DNA of 64,000 nucleotides, from assembly GCA_016794785.1 (NCBI GenBank), contig JAEUHC010000027.1, positions 434,001-498,000 of the forward strand, given 5' to 3'. The DNA is from Opitutaceae bacterium (lineage in GTDB: Bacteria > Verrucomicrobiota > Verrucomicrobiia > Opitutales > Opitutaceae). Under the pieces are notes generated by a model. That model saw only the letters and a list, made by a program, of their open reading frames with translations. It searched no databases and was not told the DNA's origin. Positions within the stretch are counted from its first letter, which is position 1; each line of letters starts with the position of its first letter. Positions 16,905 through 24,787 of the stretch are shown piece after piece. A program made the position numbers and the translations under genes.

Positions 16905-17729
16905 TCACACGCGGGCCTCGCCACTGCGGCGCCGGAGCACCTTCGCCGCCAGGCCGGCCGCCACCGGCTTGGGCAATTTTGACGCGGCGAAGGTGTAGGC
17001 CTTGTTGAACCATCCCGGCACGACCTGGCTGCGTCCGGCGGCGAGGGCGCGGAAGGCCGCTGCGACGACCGCGTCGGCCGACATGGCGCCGACTTGATTC
17101 TCCACGCCGGGCGCGAGCCCCGCCGTCTGAAAAAAATCGGTCTGGGTCGTGCCCGGGCACACGGCGATCGCTCTCACGCCGGAGCCGCGCAACTCGTGAT
17201 CGAGTGCAATTGTCCAGTGCAGCACGAAGGCCTTGGAGGCCCCATAGGTGGCGGCGAACGGCGCAGGCTGGAACGCCACTGTCGAGGCCACGTTCATAAT
17301 CGCCCCGCCTCGCGCGTGCAGCAGCGGCAGCAGCAGGCCCGTGAGCTGCACGATCGCGCGCACATTGACGTCGACCATCGCGAGCTGGCGCTCAACGTCG
17401 CGCGCGGCAAAGGCGCCGAACGCGCCGATCCCGCTGTTGTTGATCAGCAGCACGCGCCCCGGCGGGGCGGTGCGCTCCACGCATTGCCGCACAGCCTCCG
17501 CCGCGCGCGTGATCTCAGCCGCTTGAGCAAGATCGCATGAAAAATGGTTCAATTTTTTCTCCGCGTCCGGGAATAAATTTTTTTCAGGAGATCGCCGGGA
17601 TAGGTTGCAAATCACGGGGCCGCCGGCCAGACTCCCAATCAGACGAATGAACGATTTTCCAATGCCGGAAGATCCGCCCGTCACAATGACGGCCGCGAAT
17701 GACGGGAGCGCTTCGCTAAGCGAGGGCAC
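16905..17729 (-). CDS. Short-chain dehydrogenase/reductase
   Basis: A 274-residue classical SDR starting at a GTG at 17729. The cofactor motif TGGSSGIGKSF lies near the N-terminus, then LINNSGIG (NNAG-equivalent), an MNVASTVAF strand with the catalytic Ser, and YGASK with catalytic Tyr and Lys. CPGTTQTDFF follows. The YxxxK and TGxxxGxG spacing is complete, so the enzyme should be active with NAD(P)H. The substrate is unknown. A long basic C-terminus (ASKLPKPVAAGLAAKVLRRRSG) resembles the SDR group with a membrane-associating tail. It overlaps or abuts the pseudouridine synthase gene and diverges from hpf. Confidence 0.85.
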   Translation of the reverse strand: MPSLSEALPSFAAVIVTGGSSGIGKSFIRLIGSLAGGPVICNLSRRSPEKNLFPDAEKKLNHFSCDLAQAAEITRAAEAVRQCVERTAPPGRVLLINNSGIGAFGAFAARDVERQLAMVDVNVRAIVQLTGLLLPLLHARGGAIMNVASTVAFQPAPFAATYGASKAFVLHWTIALDHELRGSGVRAIAVCPGTTQTDFFQTAGLAPGVENQVGAMSADAVVAAAFRALAAGRSQVVPGWFNKAYTFAASKLPKPVAAGLAAKVLRRRSGEARV

Positions 17730-17763
17730 GGCGTTTGGATTTGAGTTTAGAATTTACCGCGGG

Positions 17764-17780
17764 CCGGGACACGTTCCCGG
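17764..17780. promoter_or_regulatory. Short hairpin in the hpf leader region
   Basis: CCGGGA (17764-17769) and TCCCGG (17775-17780) flank a 5-nt loop, about 32 bp upstream of the hpf start in the short divergent gap shared with the dehydrogenase. It may be a protein-binding site or leader structure. No function is known. Confidence 0.3.
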
Positions 17781-17811
17781 TTTCGCGTCACCCGAACCCA
17801 TACGCAGAAAC

Positions 17812-18186
17812 ATGAACAGCCAAAACCAACACGATCTAATTGTCTCCGGCATTCATCTTGAGCTGACCCCGTCCCTGAAGACGTTCGTCCGCGAGAAGAC
17901 GGAGCGATTGTTTCGGCATGAGGAGCGCATCATCAGGATGCGCGTGGAACTGGAATGCGATCGCAATCAGGCGTCAGGAATGCAGTTCACCGCCAAGGGC
18001 CACATCCAAATCCAAGGCCCCGACATGAACGCCTCCGTGTGCGCCGACGAGTGCCACAAGGCGGTCTCCATGCTCGTCGACAAGCTCGACCGCATGCTCC
18101 AACGCCGGCACCAGCTGCATCGCGTCAAACGCAACCACCCGCACGCGGTGGAACTCGACGCGGAAATCCCCAAGGCCGTCGCATAA
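17812..18186 (+). CDS. hpf: Ribosome hibernation promoting factor (HPF/RaiA family)
   Basis: The 124-residue protein starts at ATG 17812 (MNSQNQHDLIVSGIHLELTPSLKTFV). It has the beta-alpha-beta-beta-beta-alpha fold signature of the family: the opening ISGxHxELTxSLKxFV, the strand pair RMRVELECDRN / FTAKGHIQIQGPDMNASV, and the second helix CADECHKAVSMLVDKLDRMLQRR with basic residues after it. The family binds the 30S decoding site and inactivates ribosomes in stationary phase or stress. It has the short form plus about 20 extra residues and lacks the separate C-terminal dimerisation domain of long HPF. A strong terminator follows. Confidence 0.9.
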   Translation: MNSQNQHDLIVSGIHLELTPSLKTFVREKTERLFRHEERIIRMRVELECDRNQASGMQFTAKGHIQIQGPDMNASVCADECHKAVSMLVDKLDRMLQRRHQLHRVKRNHPHAVELDAEIPKAVA

Positions 18187-18213
18187 AGTCCGCATCGGTC
18201 TCCGTTCCACAGA

Positions 18214-18240
18214 CCCGCCGGATTGCCGGCGGGTTTTTTT
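18214..18240 (+). terminator. Intrinsic terminator after hpf
   Basis: A perfect 8-bp stem CCCGCCGG (18214-18221) / CCGGCGGG (18226-18233) with an ATTG loop is followed directly by seven T residues. It lies 28 bp after the hpf stop. Confidence 0.93.
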
Positions 18241-18249
18241 GCGCCGGTT

Positions 18250-21200
18250 TCAAGCGGCCGAGGAACCCGCGATCGAAGCCTGTTCCGCCGCCCAACGCGC
18301 CGGCGTGGCCTCCAGCGCCAGCCGGAGATCAGCTTGGCGAACAGGTTTTGACAGAAAAGCGTCCATGCCCGCCTCCAGGCACTCGTCGCGGTCGGACGTG
18401 GAGGCGTTGGCCGTCATCGCGACTATACGCGGCCGGTGCGCGGGTTGGTAGCGAGCGCAGAGTTCGCGCGTGGCCTGCAACCCGTCCATTTCCGGCATCT
18501 GCACATCCATCAGCACAACGTCGTAACGGCGGCGCGCCACAGCCTCCAGCGCCTCGCAGCCGTTTGCCGCGACATCGGCGCGATAGCCCATGCGCTGCAG
18601 CATGAGTGTGGCGACGCGCTGGTTCACCGGGTTGTCTTCGGCGAGCAGAATGGATAGCGGATGCCGCGCACCGAGCGGGGCGTCGCCGCTGGCGGGCTCG
18701 GTCGAGTGCGCGCTGCGGCCGTGGAAGACAGCGACCAGAGTCTCAAGGAGGGCTGCAGCCTTGATCGGCTTTGAGACATAGGCGGCGACACCGAGGTCTG
18801 CGTCATCGCGGGCCTGGCCTGGCCGAACCAGCATCGCCACGGGGAGGTGAGCAGGCTTGTGCTTCAGGCGGATACGGGCGAGCACCTGCGCACCGCTCAT
18901 CGCTGGAAGTTCGGTCTCCATCAACACGAGATCGCAAGGAGGACCATCCGCGATCGCCTCGAGCGCTTCATGGCCTGTCCCGACCCCGTGCGCCACGAGT
19001 CCCCATGCAGCGAGCTGCGCACAGAGGATACGCCGGCTTTCCGAATTGCCGTCGACGACCAAAACCCGGCGGCCGTCGAGAACCGGCGATGAAGTTGTCA
19101 CAAACGGCTTCTCCTTCTCCTCCACTGCGGCGACCTCAATCTCGAAAAAGAAGGTGCTGCCCTGCCCGAGCGCACTCTCGACCCAGATGCGCCCGCCCAT
19201 CAGTTCGACGATGCGTTTGCAGATCGCGAGCCCCAGGCCCGTGCCGCCGTATTGGCGCGTCGTGGAGGCATCGACCTGACTGAAGCTTTTGAAAAGCCGA
19301 TTCATGCGATCCTCTGGGATGCCTATGCCCGAGTCGCGCACCGCGAAACGCAGGCGCACCTTCGCGTCCACGCGCTGCACGCAGTCCACAGTGAGAATCA
19401 CCTGGCCCTGGGTGGTGAACTTCACGGCATTGCTCAGCAGGTTCACAAAGACCTGCCGCAAGCGGGTGTCATCGCCGCCAATCGTCTCAGGCACACCGGG
19501 TCCCAGTTCGCACAGCAGGTCTATGCGCTTCTCGGCGGCGCGTGCGCCGAGCACATCCACCGCTGACTCCACGCACTCACGCAGGTCAAACGGCCGCATC
19601 TCAAGATCAAGATGTCCCGACTCGATTTTTGAGTAATCGAGGATGCCATTGAGCAGTTCGAGCAGTCCGTCGCCACTTGAGCGGATGGTCTCCGCATACT
19701 CGCGCTGCTCCGGGGAGAGTTCAGTGCCCAGCAGCACACTGCTCATGCCGAGGACCGCGTTGAGGGGCGTGCGGATCTCGTGGCTCATGTTGGCGAGGAA
19801 TTCGGACTTCGCGACCGTGGCGGCCGCGGCTTCCTGCGCGAGCCGCTGGGCGCGGTCGAGTGCATCCTCGAGCTGGCGGTTCAGATCCTCGGCTTCGTCG
19901 CGGGCCTTTTCGATGTCGGCCTGCGCCCGGCGCTCGGCCGTCACATCCCAATTGACCCCGACCATGCGCGTGGCGCGGCCGGCGGAATTGCGCTGCACAT
20001 GGGCGCGGGCGCGAATCTGGCGCTCCTGGCCGTCAGGACGCACAATGCGGAAGGAGGTGTTGAACGCGCCCTTGCCCTCGATCGCGCCACCATGCTCGGC
20101 CGTCACCCGCGCCCGATCATCGGGATGCACACGCTCGCTCCAGGCGCTGAACGTCGCGCTGAACTCGCGCGGAGCGATGCCGTAGAGCGTGTGCATGCGG
20201 CTGTCCCAAATAAGCCGATCCTGAACGATGTCGTGATCCCAGATGCCGACCTGGGCGGCTTCGGTCGCGAGTTGCAGGCGTTCCGTGAGAGATTGGAAGC
20301 GGAATTCGATGGCCTTGCGCTCGGTGATATCAAGCGAACGACCCACAAGACGGACGACATTGCCCGCCGGGTCCCGCAGCGGAGTCAGCCGGGTCAGGAG
20401 CCAGAGGGAACGGCCGCAGGCGTTGAACATTTCCTCATACTCCAGCGGTCCGGCCGATTCGGTGCCACGGCGGAAACTCGCGCACAACGACTCCGCCAGC
20501 TCTTCCGTGATAATCGGCGCAAGATCGCGAGGGCTGCGGCCTCGCATCTCCGCGGATGACAGGCCCGTGAGGCGTTCGTAGGCAGGATTAATCTCCGCAT
20601 AGCGGAAACCGCCGCCGCTCGTGACCTCGATGACAAACACTCCCAGATCCACGCTGGAGAACACGCTCTGGAGCAAGACCCGTCCCTCCTCGTGCGCTTG
20701 CTCGGCGCGTTTGCGGTCGGTCACATCCGTGGTGAATCCGTGCATGAGCACCACGCCATCGGGGAGGCTTTCCGCCGTGGCAGTGCTGCGCAACCACAGC
20801 ACCGTCTCATCCGGGAAACGCACGCGATACTCGCATTCCCATGGCGTGAGCGCTGCCGCCGCTTGTTCGAGTGAGGCGGTGACTCGGTCCGCGTCTTCCG
20901 GATGCAGGGCCTCCCACAGGGAGGTCGCGTCTTCCCGGACGGCGTCGGAGGTTTGACGGAAAAGCTGGCGGATGCCCGCGCTCGCGAAAGGCAGCGACCA
21001 TTGGCCGCCTGCTGCGCGGCGCAGTTCGAAAATCATGCCCGGCACATGCGCGCCGAGCTTCCCAAGGCGCAACTCAGCGTCAGTGTGATGTCGCCCCGCG
21101 CGGAGCTCCTCGGAAATCAATGGGTCCGGAAGCGTGGCGCGTCGAGTGGCGGCGCGCTGCCACACTCTCGCGGAGGCAACAGCAGCACCCGCGATCGCCA

Positions 21201-21354
21201 GGCCCACGGTGAAGATTACCAATCCCCACGCTGCGGCGCTGATGTCCGTAATCACAGTCGTGACCAAGGTGCGGAGCACCCACCCCATCGCGATCAGCGC
21301 AACGCCGACGACGAAGAGAACTCCGGCCAAACGGGTTTCCCTGGTTTGAGACAT
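18250..21354 (-). CDS. Membrane hybrid histidine kinase with three PAS-like domains and two receivers
   Basis: The 1034-residue protein starts at ATG 21354 (MSQTRETRLAGVLFVVGVALI). Two N-terminal membrane helices (about 8-32 and 36-60) are followed by three PAS/PAC-like units with 'TDVTDRKRA', 'LDITERKAI' and 'WDVTAERRA' ends. A coiled linker leads to a HisKA domain with phospho-acceptor H525 (MSHEIRTP), then a HATPase with N-box NLLSNAVKFT and G-boxes DSGIGIP and GGTGLGLAI. Receiver 1 is degenerate: Glu813 replaces the phospho-Asp and the acidic pair is D-G. Receiver 2 is canonical, with D950 (VLMDVQMP). Phosphotransfer probably ends on receiver 2. No HPt domain is seen. It diverges from the other kinase across 125 bp. 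Confidence 0.9.
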   Translation of the reverse strand: MSQTRETRLAGVLFVVGVALIAMGWVLRTLVTTVITDISAAAWGLVIFTVGLAIAGAAVASARVWQRAATRRATLPDPLISEELRAGRHHTDAELRLGKLGAHVPGMIFELRRAAGGQWSLPFASAGIRQLFRQTSDAVREDATSLWEALHPEDADRVTASLEQAAAALTPWECEYRVRFPDETVLWLRSTATAESLPDGVVLMHGFTTDVTDRKRAEQAHEEGRVLLQSVFSSVDLGVFVIEVTSGGGFRYAEINPAYERLTGLSSAEMRGRSPRDLAPIITEELAESLCASFRRGTESAGPLEYEEMFNACGRSLWLLTRLTPLRDPAGNVVRLVGRSLDITERKAIEFRFQSLTERLQLATEAAQVGIWDHDIVQDRLIWDSRMHTLYGIAPREFSATFSAWSERVHPDDRARVTAEHGGAIEGKGAFNTSFRIVRPDGQERQIRARAHVQRNSAGRATRMVGVNWDVTAERRAQADIEKARDEAEDLNRQLEDALDRAQRLAQEAAAATVAKSEFLANMSHEIRTPLNAVLGMSSVLLGTELSPEQREYAETIRSSGDGLLELLNGILDYSKIESGHLDLEMRPFDLRECVESAVDVLGARAAEKRIDLLCELGPGVPETIGGDDTRLRQVFVNLLSNAVKFTTQGQVILTVDCVQRVDAKVRLRFAVRDSGIGIPEDRMNRLFKSFSQVDASTTRQYGGTGLGLAICKRIVELMGGRIWVESALGQGSTFFFEIEVAAVEEKEKPFVTTSSPVLDGRRVLVVDGNSESRRILCAQLAAWGLVAHGVGTGHEALEAIADGPPCDLVLMETELPAMSGAQVLARIRLKHKPAHLPVAMLVRPGQARDDADLGVAAYVSKPIKAAALLETLVAVFHGRSAHSTEPASGDAPLGARHPLSILLAEDNPVNQRVATLMLQRMGYRADVAANGCEALEAVARRRYDVVLMDVQMPEMDGLQATRELCARYQPAHRPRIVAMTANASTSDRDECLEAGMDAFLSKPVRQADLRLALEATPARWAAEQASIAGSSAA

Positions 21355-21479
21355 TACGATCGATCCGCTCCGGCTGGAGACGGATAACCCAAGGTTAATC
21401 GACCGCGTGCGAAACTCGCTTAAGCTCCGTGACTCCTGTTTGGTTGCGGAGACTACCACCGGCGGCCTTGATTCGTCCC

Positions 21480-23141
21480 ATGCCTAGTCGCCCTCCCTTT
21501 CAGCCGTCCACCCGCAAAGCTGTTCCCGCCGATACGCACAGCAAAGCCCGAGCGGGCATCGGCACGGAATCCACCGAGCTTGAACGCAAACTCCAGTGCT
21601 TGGAGCGAATCACACGGGAAATCGGCCGTCTCTCCAAAATCGGTGCCTGGGAGATCGACGTGGCGACAGGGACGCCGACTTGGTCGGAAGGCACCCGCAG
21701 TCTCTTCGGTTTTGAAGAATCCCAGCCGCTGCCCGCCGGCACGGCTTGGCCATTCTTCACTCCCGAGGCGCAAGCCGCGCTCGGGGCCGCCATCGCAGGC
21801 CTGACGCCCGCCGCTCCCTCCTTCGAGCTGGAGTTTGAGGTCGCGAATCAAGCCACGCCACCACGCTGGATGCGCGTAATCGGCTCAGGGGACTTTGAAG
21901 ACGGGCGTTGCGTGGCGCTCCGTGGCACGATCCAGGATGTGACGGCGCGCCGGGAGGGCGAAGAGGCGCGCCAGCGACTGGAGGCTGAGCTCTTCCAAGC
22001 GCAGAAGATGGAAACCCTGGGAACGCTGGCAGGCGGAATCGCCCATGATTTCAACAATATCCTCACCGGCATCATCGGCTACCAGGAGCTGGCGGCCGAA
22101 GTCCTCAACGAAACTGATCCGGCGCGGGCTTTTCTTGCGGAGGCCCGTCGCGCCAGCCTGCGGGCCCGCGAGCTCGTCGAGCAAATCCTGAGCTTTGGGC
22201 GCCGACGCACCTCGGATGATCATGCGCCGCTCGATCTTGTGGGCGTGATTGCCGAAGCGCGTCGTTTCCTGCGCGTGACGCTGCCGGCGCATATCGCAAT
22301 CGAAACCCACTGTGAGCCAGGCAGCGGGACGATCCGCGGCGATGCGACGCAGATGCAGCAGGTGATCCTCAATCTCGGAGCCAACGCCGGCTACGCCATG
22401 CGCGAGCAAGGCGGCACCCTGCGCATCTCGCTTGCCCGCGCCGAGGTCACGTCCGACCTCGCGCTGGCCTTGGACCGGTTCTCGCCCGGGGGCTATGTGT
22501 GCCTCACTGTCAGCGATACCGGCCGCGGGATGGACGAAGCGACGCGCAGCAGGATCTTCGATCCGTTCTTCACCACAAAACGGGCGCGCGACGGCACCGG
22601 TCTCGGGCTCGCGGTGGTCCACGGGATTGTGCGGGCCCATCATGGCGCCATCGACGTGGAAAGTTCGCCGGGCGTGGGCTCTTCTTTCCACATCTATCTG
22701 CCGGCCGGGACCGAAGATCGCACCGCGCTGATGGACACTCCGCCCGAGCCGCCGGGCGGCAAAGGCGAATATGTGTGCATCGTGGACGACGATGAGGTGG
22801 TGAACCGCTGCACGCAGCTTGTGCTCGAAGGCAAAGGCTACCGCACGTTGTCCTTTGCCTCCGCCGAACAATGCATCGCCGCGATTGGCGAGGATCCCTC
22901 GCAATGCGCAGTGCTGGTGACGGACCAGACCATGCCTGGAGCGCCCGGAGCCGAACTGGCGGCGCAACTGCGCGGGCGGCACCCTGCCCTGCCAGTCGTG
23001 ATCATGTCAGGTTACTTCACAAAACTGCCGCCCGAAACATTGGGTAAACTGGGACGCTTTGAGCTGCTCGCGAAACCGTTCACCTCCGCCGAGCTGCTGC
23101 AGGCGGTTGATCGGGCGCGGCAGCCCACGGGCTCAGGCTAG
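21480..23141 (+). CDS. Soluble hybrid histidine kinase with PAS and C-terminal receiver
   Basis: The 553-residue protein starts at ATG 21480 and has no signal peptide or membrane helix. A coiled start (ELERKLQCLERITREI) precedes a PAS-like domain (about 50-165) ending in GTIQDVTARREG. The kinase core has phospho-acceptor H189 in GGIAHDFNNIL, a DHp helix type common in NtrB/FixL-like and hybrid kinases. The HATPase domain shows NLGANAGYAM (unusual N-box), DTGRGM and GTGLGLAVVHGI. The C-terminal receiver (about 430-550) has acidic cluster IVDDDEV and phospho-Asp D482 (VLVTDQTMPG). The input signal and partner regulator are unknown. It may act with the divergent membrane kinase (inference from the shared promoter region). 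Confidence 0.88.
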   Translation: MPSRPPFQPSTRKAVPADTHSKARAGIGTESTELERKLQCLERITREIGRLSKIGAWEIDVATGTPTWSEGTRSLFGFEESQPLPAGTAWPFFTPEAQAALGAAIAGLTPAAPSFELEFEVANQATPPRWMRVIGSGDFEDGRCVALRGTIQDVTARREGEEARQRLEAELFQAQKMETLGTLAGGIAHDFNNILTGIIGYQELAAEVLNETDPARAFLAEARRASLRARELVEQILSFGRRRTSDDHAPLDLVGVIAEARRFLRVTLPAHIAIETHCEPGSGTIRGDATQMQQVILNLGANAGYAMREQGGTLRISLARAEVTSDLALALDRFSPGGYVCLTVSDTGRGMDEATRSRIFDPFFTTKRARDGTGLGLAVVHGIVRAHHGAIDVESSPGVGSSFHIYLPAGTEDRTALMDTPPEPPGGKGEYVCIVDDDEVVNRCTQLVLEGKGYRTLSFASAEQCIAAIGEDPSQCAVLVTDQTMPGAPGAELAAQLRGRHPALPVVIMSGYFTKLPPETLGKLGRFELLAKPFTSAELLQAVDRARQPTGSG

Positions 23142-23153
23142 TCCGCGCCAAAC

Positions 23154-24671
23154 TCACTCGGGCAGCTCCTTGCCGCGCGTCTCCGGTCCGAACCAGATGA
23201 TAACGATCCCGATGAGATAGATGCAGGCCAGGGTCGAGCCGGTCTTCGCGAAACTACCGTCGAAGGCCTTCATCAGCATGGCGGTCTGCAAGCCGCCGAT
23301 CGCGGCGAAGATGCGGCCGAAATTGTAGGCAAAGCCTTGGCCCGTAGCACGCACGCTGGTCGGGAAAAGCTCGGGGAAATAAAGCGGGAAAAATCCGTAG
23401 AATGACGCCGTTACGCCCCCGGCGAGAAAGGCGGCGAATAAGAAACCGGATCCGAACGTCGAGTTGCCCTGATAAAAATAGAGCGCCGAGGCAATCGACC
23501 CCATGCACAGCACAGTGTAGGTGATCCGGCGGCCATAGCGCCCCGCCGCCACCGCGGCGATGATCGTCGCCACGATGGCGCCGATGGAGGTGGCCAATTG
23601 GGTCTTTTCCTTGGCGTAGTGCTTCACCGTGGCGGTGTCGGGCATCAGTTCCGCCGCCCAGCGAGGGGCCCATTGGATCGAGCCCCATGTGCCCAGCAAT
23701 GCCACGCCCGCGAGGGCCGCACCAAAGAGCATCATCCGAATCACCCGCCCTTGCGTCTCCGCGTTCAATGAGCCGGCTGAAATGGCACGGGCAAGATACT
23801 GCTTCACCGGATGCAGGTAGCCCCACAACGCCACGGCCAAGCCCACAAAGGTGATCAAGGTGGCCCAGACCCAGTGTAGATTGGCCATCGCCGGAGACCA
23901 CACCCAGATGATGCCCAAAGCCGCCGCGCACGCGATGAACACGCCGATGAGGTCGGTGTTGCTCCAGTGTGAGGTCGCACCCTTGGCCTTCTCATCCTCC
24001 CATTTTTCGGACTCCGAGACGAAAAGGCGGATGAAGAAAATAATCAGCGCGGGAAACGCGCCGCTGATCATCAGGAAACGCCACGCGGAATTGGCCAGCA
24101 GGTTGTTGGTCGTCGCATCCGAAAGCCCAATGGCCTTGAGAAACACCTCCACCCCCCCAATCACCTCGCCCAGACCCATGCTGAGGAGCGCCACCAAGAG
24201 GAAGCCCACATTGGCCGCGGCGCCGATCAATCCGGCGATGAGCGCCCGTGATTTGCCCGGCCAAACTTCGTTAACCAGCGCCACGCCGAGCGACCACTCG
24301 CCACCCATGCCAAGCGAGGCGATAAACCGGAGCACCGCGATGTGCCAGGCTTCCGTGGCAAACCCACAGAGGCCGGTGAATATCGCATACGTGAAAATGC
24401 TCAGCGACATCGCCCGCACCCGTCCGATTTTGTCGCCGAGCCAGCCAAACAACACACCGCCGCTCGCGGCCCCGACGAGGAAGACGGCTATGATCGCGCC
24501 AAACCACGCGGCGGCGTCCGAGGCGGGGGACTCGGGTCCGAGCAAATCTTTCAGCGCAGGCTGGCCGATGAGCGGGAACAGGCCCATCTCGAAACCATCG
24601 AACATCCACCCGAGGAAGGCGGCAATCAGGACAGAGTAGAGTTGGCGTTTGCTGGGAGGGTTGGAGGACAT
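23154..24671 (-). CDS. MFS transporter (sugar/acid symporter-like)
   Basis: A 505-residue polytopic protein with about twelve membrane helices. The N-terminal half opens LIAAFLGWMFDGFEMGLFPL and carries the loop 2-3 motif GWLGDKIGRVRAM. The RFIASLGMGGEWSLGVALVNEVWP segment resembles the aromatic-acid/H+ and sialate-type subgroups. A long central loop (FVSESEKWEDEKAKGATSHWS) lies between the halves. The C-terminus ends WFGPETRGKELPE, like the sugar-porter 'PETKG' motif. The substrate cannot be fixed. It converges on the soluble kinase gene with a 12-bp gap and stands alone. Confidence 0.85.
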   Translation of the reverse strand: MSSNPPSKRQLYSVLIAAFLGWMFDGFEMGLFPLIGQPALKDLLGPESPASDAAAWFGAIIAVFLVGAASGGVLFGWLGDKIGRVRAMSLSIFTYAIFTGLCGFATEAWHIAVLRFIASLGMGGEWSLGVALVNEVWPGKSRALIAGLIGAAANVGFLLVALLSMGLGEVIGGVEVFLKAIGLSDATTNNLLANSAWRFLMISGAFPALIIFFIRLFVSESEKWEDEKAKGATSHWSNTDLIGVFIACAAALGIIWVWSPAMANLHWVWATLITFVGLAVALWGYLHPVKQYLARAISAGSLNAETQGRVIRMMLFGAALAGVALLGTWGSIQWAPRWAAELMPDTATVKHYAKEKTQLATSIGAIVATIIAAVAAGRYGRRITYTVLCMGSIASALYFYQGNSTFGSGFLFAAFLAGGVTASFYGFFPLYFPELFPTSVRATGQGFAYNFGRIFAAIGGLQTAMLMKAFDGSFAKTGSTLACIYLIGIVIIWFGPETRGKELPE

Positions 24672-24699
24672 GAGAAGGGGATATTCGCCTTGGAAACCA

Positions 24700-24764
24700 G
24701 GTCGCTGCTCGCGACCAAGTCAGACGCCCTCGACTCAGGCAAGCCAGAGTGGCCTGCCACCTGA
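24700..24764. repeat. Palindromic spacer between DUF1553 gene and MFS gene
   Basis: The 116-bp gap holds a perfect 6-bp stem GGTCGC (24700-24705) / GCGACC (24711-24716) and, just after, nested arms TCAGG (24735-24739) / CCTGA (24760-24764) with an alternative CAGGC/GCCTG pairing inside. There is no T-run. It looks like an intergenic REP-like unit. Only genome-wide copies would confirm that. Confidence 0.4.
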
Positions 24765-24787
24765 AAAATTTCCTACGCGCCGGCCGA

